Shown here: piece by piece, positions 60,214 through 64,000 of the stretch
Layout of the letters: each line of letters starts with the position of its first letter
Position numbering within the stretch: position 1 is the first letter of the stretch
Made by a program: the position numbers and the translations under genes
Assembly (NCBI RefSeq): GCF_900115285.1
Contig: NZ_FOYW01000001.1
Location: forward strand, 2,267,272 to 2,331,271
DNA from: Marinobacter daqiaonensis
GTDB lineage: Bacteria; Pseudomonadota; Gammaproteobacteria; Pseudomonadales; Oleiphilaceae
DNA: 64,000 bases
Direction: 5' to 3'
Notes under the pieces: model-generated
Told to the model about the DNA's origin: nothing
Seen by the model: the letters and a program-made list of their open reading frames with translations, nothing else
Databases searched by the model: none

Positions 60214-61482
60214 ATGACGTCTCACAACAGCTCCACCGGTGCCACCCGAGCCGAAGACCAGAAACGGCCCGGGCGTCTGTTCTACGGCTGGTATGTGGTC
60301 GCCGCTGCCTTCGCGGTGACCTTCGTTGGTTTCGGGGCCGCCTACAGCTTCAGTGCATTCGTGGACGCCCTGCAGCAGGAGTTCAGCGCCTCCCGAGGAG
60401 AGGTGTCGCTGGTGTTTTCCATCGCCGGGTTTCTCTATTTCGGACTTGGCGTCATTACCGGGCCTCTCGCGGACCGGTTCGGGTCGCGGCCCATGGCGAT
60501 TATCGGCATGGTGCTGGTGGCCACCGGGCTGGTGCTGGCGGGCTTCGCACAGAGCCTGACCCAGGTCTACCTGGCCTATGGGCTGGGTGTGGGTCTGGGC
60601 GTGGGGTTTTCCTATGTGCCTTCGGTGGGAACCGTGCAGCGCTGGTTTGCGCGCCGGCGTGGCTTTGCTTCCGGTCTGGCTGTCAGCGGAATCGGGTTCG
60701 GCACCCTCTTCATGCCGCTGCTTGCGGCCCTGCTGATCGGCACCCTGGGTTGGCGCAATGCCTATATTTCACTGGGTATCCTGTCCGCTGCCCTGGGTAT
60801 CAGCATGGCCCTGCTGATCGTGAACGATCCCCGCAGCCGGGGCCTGGGTCCGGACGGCGGGCCGCCCCTGCCTCCTGCCTCAGCCGGGGGTGCCGAAGGC
60901 GCCGGACTGAAACAGGCGGTACGCAGCCGCCCCTTCCTGACCCTGTACTGTGCCGGTCTGATCGCCTCTTTCGGGCTCTTCGTGCCCTTCGTTCACCTGG
61001 TACCCTTCGCCACCGACCACGGCATGAGCCCCGGCGAAGGGGCTTTCCTGCTGGGCATGGTGGGGGTCGGCAGTACCGTGGGCCGGTTCCTGCTGGGTAA
61101 TGTGGCCGACCTGATCGGGCGGCGCACGGCGCTGATCCTGGCATTCGCCGGCATGTCCACCACCCTGGTGATCTGGGCTCTGTCCACCTCGCTGATTCCC
61201 CTGGCGATCTTCGGTCTCACCTTCGGTACCTTCTATGGCGGCTTCGTCGCCCTGATGCCGGCACTGGTAATGGACTATTTCGGAGGCCGCAACGTCAGCG
61301 GCATTATCGGGGTGCTGTATACCAGTGTCGCCCTGGGTACCCTGGTGGGCCCGACGGCAGCCGGGTATGCCTATGACCTGACGCAGGATTACACCCTGGC
61401 GATCCTGGGCAGTATTGCCGTCAACCTGGTGGCGGCCCTTGCCGTGGCCACCCTACCCAGACCCGACCCGGGGAACCCCTGA
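60214..61482 (+). CDS. MFS transporter (OFA/monocarboxylate type)
   Basis: A 422-residue carrier with twelve helices. The opening LFYGWYVVAAAFAVTFVGFGAAYSFSAF and GPLADRFGSRPMAIIGM (loop 2-3) suit the oxalate/formate antiporter and monocarboxylate branch. VPSVGTVQRWFARRRGFASGLAVSGIG (helix 4-5) is strongly characteristic of that branch. The substrate is probably a small carboxylate. Its stop touches the stop of the convergent hydrolase with no base between them. Confidence 0.85.
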   Translation: MTSHNSSTGATRAEDQKRPGRLFYGWYVVAAAFAVTFVGFGAAYSFSAFVDALQQEFSASRGEVSLVFSIAGFLYFGLGVITGPLADRFGSRPMAIIGMVLVATGLVLAGFAQSLTQVYLAYGLGVGLGVGFSYVPSVGTVQRWFARRRGFASGLAVSGIGFGTLFMPLLAALLIGTLGWRNAYISLGILSAALGISMALLIVNDPRSRGLGPDGGPPLPPASAGGAEGAGLKQAVRSRPFLTLYCAGLIASFGLFVPFVHLVPFATDHGMSPGEGAFLLGMVGVGSTVGRFLLGNVADLIGRRTALILAFAGMSTTLVIWALSTSLIPLAIFGLTFGTFYGGFVALMPALVMDYFGGRNVSGIIGVLYTSVALGTLVGPTAAGYAYDLTQDYTLAILGSIAVNLVAALAVATLPRPDPGNP

Positions 61483-62256
61483 TCAGTCGATGAACTTCGT
61501 GATCGCCTCAAGCACCGCCTCCGGCCGTTCCCGATGGGGGACATGACCGCAGCCCTCCAGAACGACCTGTCTGGAAGGCCCGCTGACGCCTTTGGTTATG
61601 CGCTCCGGGAAGGCCAGAGAACCGTATTCGTCCTGATCACCGTGGATGGCCAGAACCGGGCAGTGCACTTCCGTCAGCACCGGCTCCAGGCTCCAGTCGG
61701 CAAAGCCCGGGGACAGCCAGGTATCGGTCCAGGCGGCCAGCACCCAGCGGGCTTTATCGCCATGGTAACGCCCGAGTCTTGAGAACTGGGCCGGGTCCTT
61801 GAACCCGCCCCCGGCCTGCCGGATACCCTCCAGGGTGCGCTGTTCCACGAAGGCCTGGGCCGCTTCGGTGATGACGACCTGGCACCCGTCCGGGTCCTGG
61901 GCGGCAATCTCCAGTGCCATGGCGCCGCCAACACTGTGGCCGAACAGGCTGTATTGGCCGAGTCCAAGGGCCCGGCACAGTTCCGGAAACACGTCCTCTG
62001 CCTCCTTCCGGATGAAGTCCCGCGAGGGTAGCTCATGCCGCGCCGACGACTGCCCGAAGCCTGGTCGGTCGTAAGCGATGACCTGACGGCCCAGGTGATC
62101 CGCCAGCCGCGATGGAAAGTCGCGCCACAGTTCAACGCAGCCCAGGGAGTCATGGAGCAGTACCAGGGGTACACCCGTAGCCGGTTCCGGTGTCCAGCTC
62201 TTTACATAAACGCGGGCACCGGCGATATCGAGGAATTGTTCACGAATAGTGGTCAT
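61483..62256 (-). CDS. Alpha/beta hydrolase
   Basis: A 257-residue cytoplasmic hydrolase. The nucleophile elbow is FGHSVGGAMA (Ser about 98), the oxyanion segment VLLHDSLGCVELW (about 30-42), the acid in AIHGDQDEYGS, and the catalytic His in GCGHVPHRE. The start at 62256 has no good ribosome site; the upstream ATG at 62295 is no better. Substrate unknown. It is convergent with the OFA-type carrier. Confidence 0.8.
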   Translation of the reverse strand: MTTIREQFLDIAGARVYVKSWTPEPATGVPLVLLHDSLGCVELWRDFPSRLADHLGRQVIAYDRPGFGQSSARHELPSRDFIRKEAEDVFPELCRALGLGQYSLFGHSVGGAMALEIAAQDPDGCQVVITEAAQAFVEQRTLEGIRQAGGGFKDPAQFSRLGRYHGDKARWVLAAWTDTWLSPGFADWSLEPVLTEVHCPVLAIHGDQDEYGSLAFPERITKGVSGPSRQVVLEGCGHVPHRERPEAVLEAITKFID

Positions 62257-62325
62257 GAAAGGAATCGGTCGTGTTACAGGCGGGCCCCGCGCCATCCGTT
62301 GTGCGCGGGGCCCGCTATGGGGGAA

Positions 62326-63204
62326 TCAGTCCCCGGCTTCCGCGTCCAGCTTGTCCTGGGTACGCAGTTCAAAGTCACTGGCGTCATGACGCTCCGGCAA
62401 CTGACCGGCAGGATCGCCCCACACCCGGTTTACCATGCGACCGCGCTTGACTGCGGGACGGGCTTCCATCTCCTTACTCCAACGCACCACGTTGGTGTAG
62501 GTGTGCACTTCCAGGAATTCCTGGGCATCGTAGATATTGCCGGTCACCAGCTGCCCGTACCAGGGCCAGATGGCCATGTCGGCAATGGTGTACTCGTCAC
62601 CGGCAATATACCTGTGGTCGGCGAGACGCCGGTCCAGTACGTCCAGCTGGCGCTTCACTTCCATGGTGTAACGGTCGATGGGGTACTGGTACTTCTCCGG
62701 CGCGTAGGCGTAGAAATGACCAAAGCCGCCGCCGAGCATGGGCGCGCTGCCCATCTGCCAGAACAACCAGTTGAGTGTCTCGGTACGACCAACGATGTCC
62801 TTCGGCAGGAAGGCATCGAACTTTTCCGCCAGATAGAGCAGGATGGAACCTGATTCGAACAGCCGAATGGCGGGATTCTGGCTCTGATCCACCATGGCCG
62901 GAATCTTGGAATTGGGATTCACCGCCACAAACCCGCTGCCAAACTGCTCACCCTCGGTGATGCGGATGGTGTAGGCGTCGTACTCGGCACCCTCGAACCC
63001 CTTCTCCAGCAGTTCCTCCAGCAGGATGGTCACCTTGACCCCATTGGGCGTGGCCAGAGAGTAGAGCTGAAGCGGATGCTTGCCCACAGGCAACGCCTGG
63101 TCGTGGGTCGGCCCGGCTATCGGACGGTTGATGTTGGCGAAACGGCCGCCGTTGCCAGGTTCCCATTTCCAGACTTTCGGGGGAGTATAGGTATCGTCGC
63201 TCAT
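62326..63204 (-). CDS. yghU: Glutathione-dependent disulfide-bond oxidoreductase (YghU type GST)
   Basis: A 292-residue GST-like enzyme started at 63204. YTPPKVWKWEPGNGGRFANINRPIAGPTH (residues 5-33) is the distinctive YghU N terminus, followed by LQLYSLATPNGVKVTILLEEL with the Thr-Pro-Asn glutathione-thiol contact. The C-domain contains WLFWQMGSAPMLGGGFGHF. E. coli YghU binds two glutathiones and reduces disulfides and organic peroxides. The gene order is alpha/beta hydrolase downstream and a small unknown gene upstream on the same strand. Confidence 0.92.
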   Translation of the reverse strand: MSDDTYTPPKVWKWEPGNGGRFANINRPIAGPTHDQALPVGKHPLQLYSLATPNGVKVTILLEELLEKGFEGAEYDAYTIRITEGEQFGSGFVAVNPNSKIPAMVDQSQNPAIRLFESGSILLYLAEKFDAFLPKDIVGRTETLNWLFWQMGSAPMLGGGFGHFYAYAPEKYQYPIDRYTMEVKRQLDVLDRRLADHRYIAGDEYTIADMAIWPWYGQLVTGNIYDAQEFLEVHTYTNVVRWSKEMEARPAVKRGRMVNRVWGDPAGQLPERHDASDFELRTQDKLDAEAGD

Positions 63205-63355
63205 TGGTGCACTCTCGCCTTCAGATGAATGAAAGGACTCGTCAGGAGACAACCCATACGGATGAAAGATGGGTTCGGGCCTGTGGGACATCTTGCCACC
63301 AGAGACCTCTGGACGCCAACGTATTGATCCGTTGCTACTGGTGAGCGTCAAACCG

Positions 63356-63619
63356 TCAGCGCCCGTCCCCTTTCACTCCCAGCCGGTCCAGATAGACATG
63401 GAGCTCTGCCTCGCTCAGGTTGACGTACTCCAGTACCCGCCCGTACAGCATGACGGTGGGCACGTTTCGCCCCTTGAGCTCCCGCTGGGTTTCATGGAGC
63501 ACGTACAGGATGATGCGCTCGGTTCGGGTCAGGCCATCACGCACATCCGGGATGGTCTCCAACATGGCATCGATCTCTTCCCCTGGCACGGAAATGTCCT
63601 GAAATCCGTCACTGGTCAT
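63356..63619 (-). CDS. Hypothetical 87-residue protein
   Basis: A small cytoplasmic protein with a mainly helical pattern (LTRTERIILYVLHETQREL near residues 30-48, and a closing EAELHVYLDRLGV). No domain that I recognise and no signal peptide. ATG 63619 is used; a GTG at 63631 is possible. Either start overlaps the end of the esterase gene upstream by 11-23 nt, so the two are probably cotranscribed. Confidence 0.55.
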   Translation of the reverse strand: MTSDGFQDISVPGEEIDAMLETIPDVRDGLTRTERIILYVLHETQRELKGRNVPTVMLYGRVLEYVNLSEAELHVYLDRLGVKGDGR

Positions 63620-64000
63620 GGCGAAACGCACCCGTTTTCAGGAAATGCACTGTCTGGGCAATCACTTCATCGTCGTACATCATAAACGAGTGACTCGCGG
63701 GCACCTCGATAAAATCATCCATCCCCTCAAGCCGGGTATTGTCCACCGCCACCGTGCCGTCGTCCTCACCGGGTATCAGAGCGGAGAAGACCGGGTTGAT
63801 GGAACCGGTCCCGGCGATGACCCCCACCTCGAGTTCGGTGGCGCCAAGGGACCGGGGCAGGGAATTCTCCCCGGTTCCCAGCTGACTGCCCGCGGGGCCG
63901 TTAAGCCACTGAAAAAGCTCGTTATCCTTGAGCTTATCCACCATCACGCTGCCTTTGTTGGGTGGGGCGAGCATGACCACCCGGCCAAACCGGATCGGCG
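63609..64000 (-). CDS. Esterase/lipase-like alpha/beta hydrolase, C-terminal part
   Basis: The frame is open to the window edge, so the N terminus is missing. The visible residues start RFGRVVMLAPPNKGS and continue with the DxLKDNELFQWLNGPAGSQLGT pattern seen in PGAP1-like and lipase-like hydrolases, just after the nucleophile region. The likely catalytic acid and His are in DGTVAVDNTRL and VPASHSFMMYDD. The nucleophile Ser lies outside the window. Substrate unknown. Confidence 0.7.
   Translation of the reverse strand, partial: PIRFGRVVMLAPPNKGSVMVDKLKDNELFQWLNGPAGSQLGTGENSLPRSLGATELEVGVIAGTGSINPVFSALIPGEDDGTVAVDNTRLEGMDDFIEVPASHSFMMYDDEVIAQTVHFLKTGAFRHDQ

Overview
The window is about 60% GC, tightly packed and gene-rich on both strands. 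The gene content (choline-to-betaine operon, putrescine catabolism with a PotFGHI importer, RluF, YdbH/YnbE/YdbL, OxyR-type ahpC and ahpF promoters, an attenuated ilvG-type operon, TAXI-TRAP transport, several diguanylate cyclases) points to a marine, halotolerant gammaproteobacterium. Marinobacter or a close relative is my best guess; no rRNA is present to confirm it. I see no phage, plasmid or CRISPR signature and no transposase.

Layout. 1-6.3 kb: end of a branched-chain-type ABC transporter operon (binding protein, two permeases, two ATPases) followed by a zinc alcohol dehydrogenase and an exported cyclase-family hydrolase. 6.6-12.6 kb: MASE2-GGDEF cyclase, MFS carrier, Mpo1-like protein, and a ydbH-ynbE-ydbL envelope operon. 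12.7-24.9 kb: TM2 protein, SDR, fasciclin protein, GST, LOG protein, a divergent MocR regulator/PhzF pair, a LemA-TPM-TPM operon, DJ-1/PfpI protein, two DUF4398/OmpA lipoproteins and rluF. 25-27.6 kb: ahpF and ahpC, each with its own tandem OxyR-like operator. 27.8-34.3 kb: radical SAM protein, then betI-betB-betA and a compact BCCT-like transporter. 34.4-42.8 kb: TauE/SafE protein, MscS channel, TAXI-TRAP transporter, PRC-barrel protein, glutaredoxin-MauE fusion, second diguanylate cyclase. 42.9-45.1 kb: ilv leader peptide, attenuator, acetolactate synthase large and small subunits. 45.2-57.8 kb: glutamylated-putrescine (Puu) pathway genes A, B, C and D interleaved with RidA, a thioesterase and a crotonase, then potFGHI. 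58-64 kb: ExoD, an NSS transporter, an OFA-type MFS carrier, an alpha/beta hydrolase, a YghU-type GST and a truncated esterase.

The most unusual object is a 270-bp non-coding element (30970-31239) inside the bet operon between betB and betA. It has 32-bp terminal inverted repeats (31 of 32 matched) and two internal hairpins with perfect 23- and 21-bp stems. The stems differ in sequence, but the two loops are reverse complements of each other at about 70%. Its tips alone, fused exactly as a deletion between short direct repeats would leave them, occur at 7727-7750 on the stop codon of a diguanylate cyclase. CTAG tetranucleotides border all these units. It looks like a miniature transposable or structural repeat family that I do not recognise.

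Regulatory signals read directly from sequence include a 20-bp perfect BetI-type palindrome, ATAG-N7-CTAT OxyR-type sites, a 12-bp inverted repeat for the MocR regulator, a full leader-peptide attenuator, twin palindromes between puuA and puuD, and strong hairpins just after the binding-protein genes of both ABC operons.
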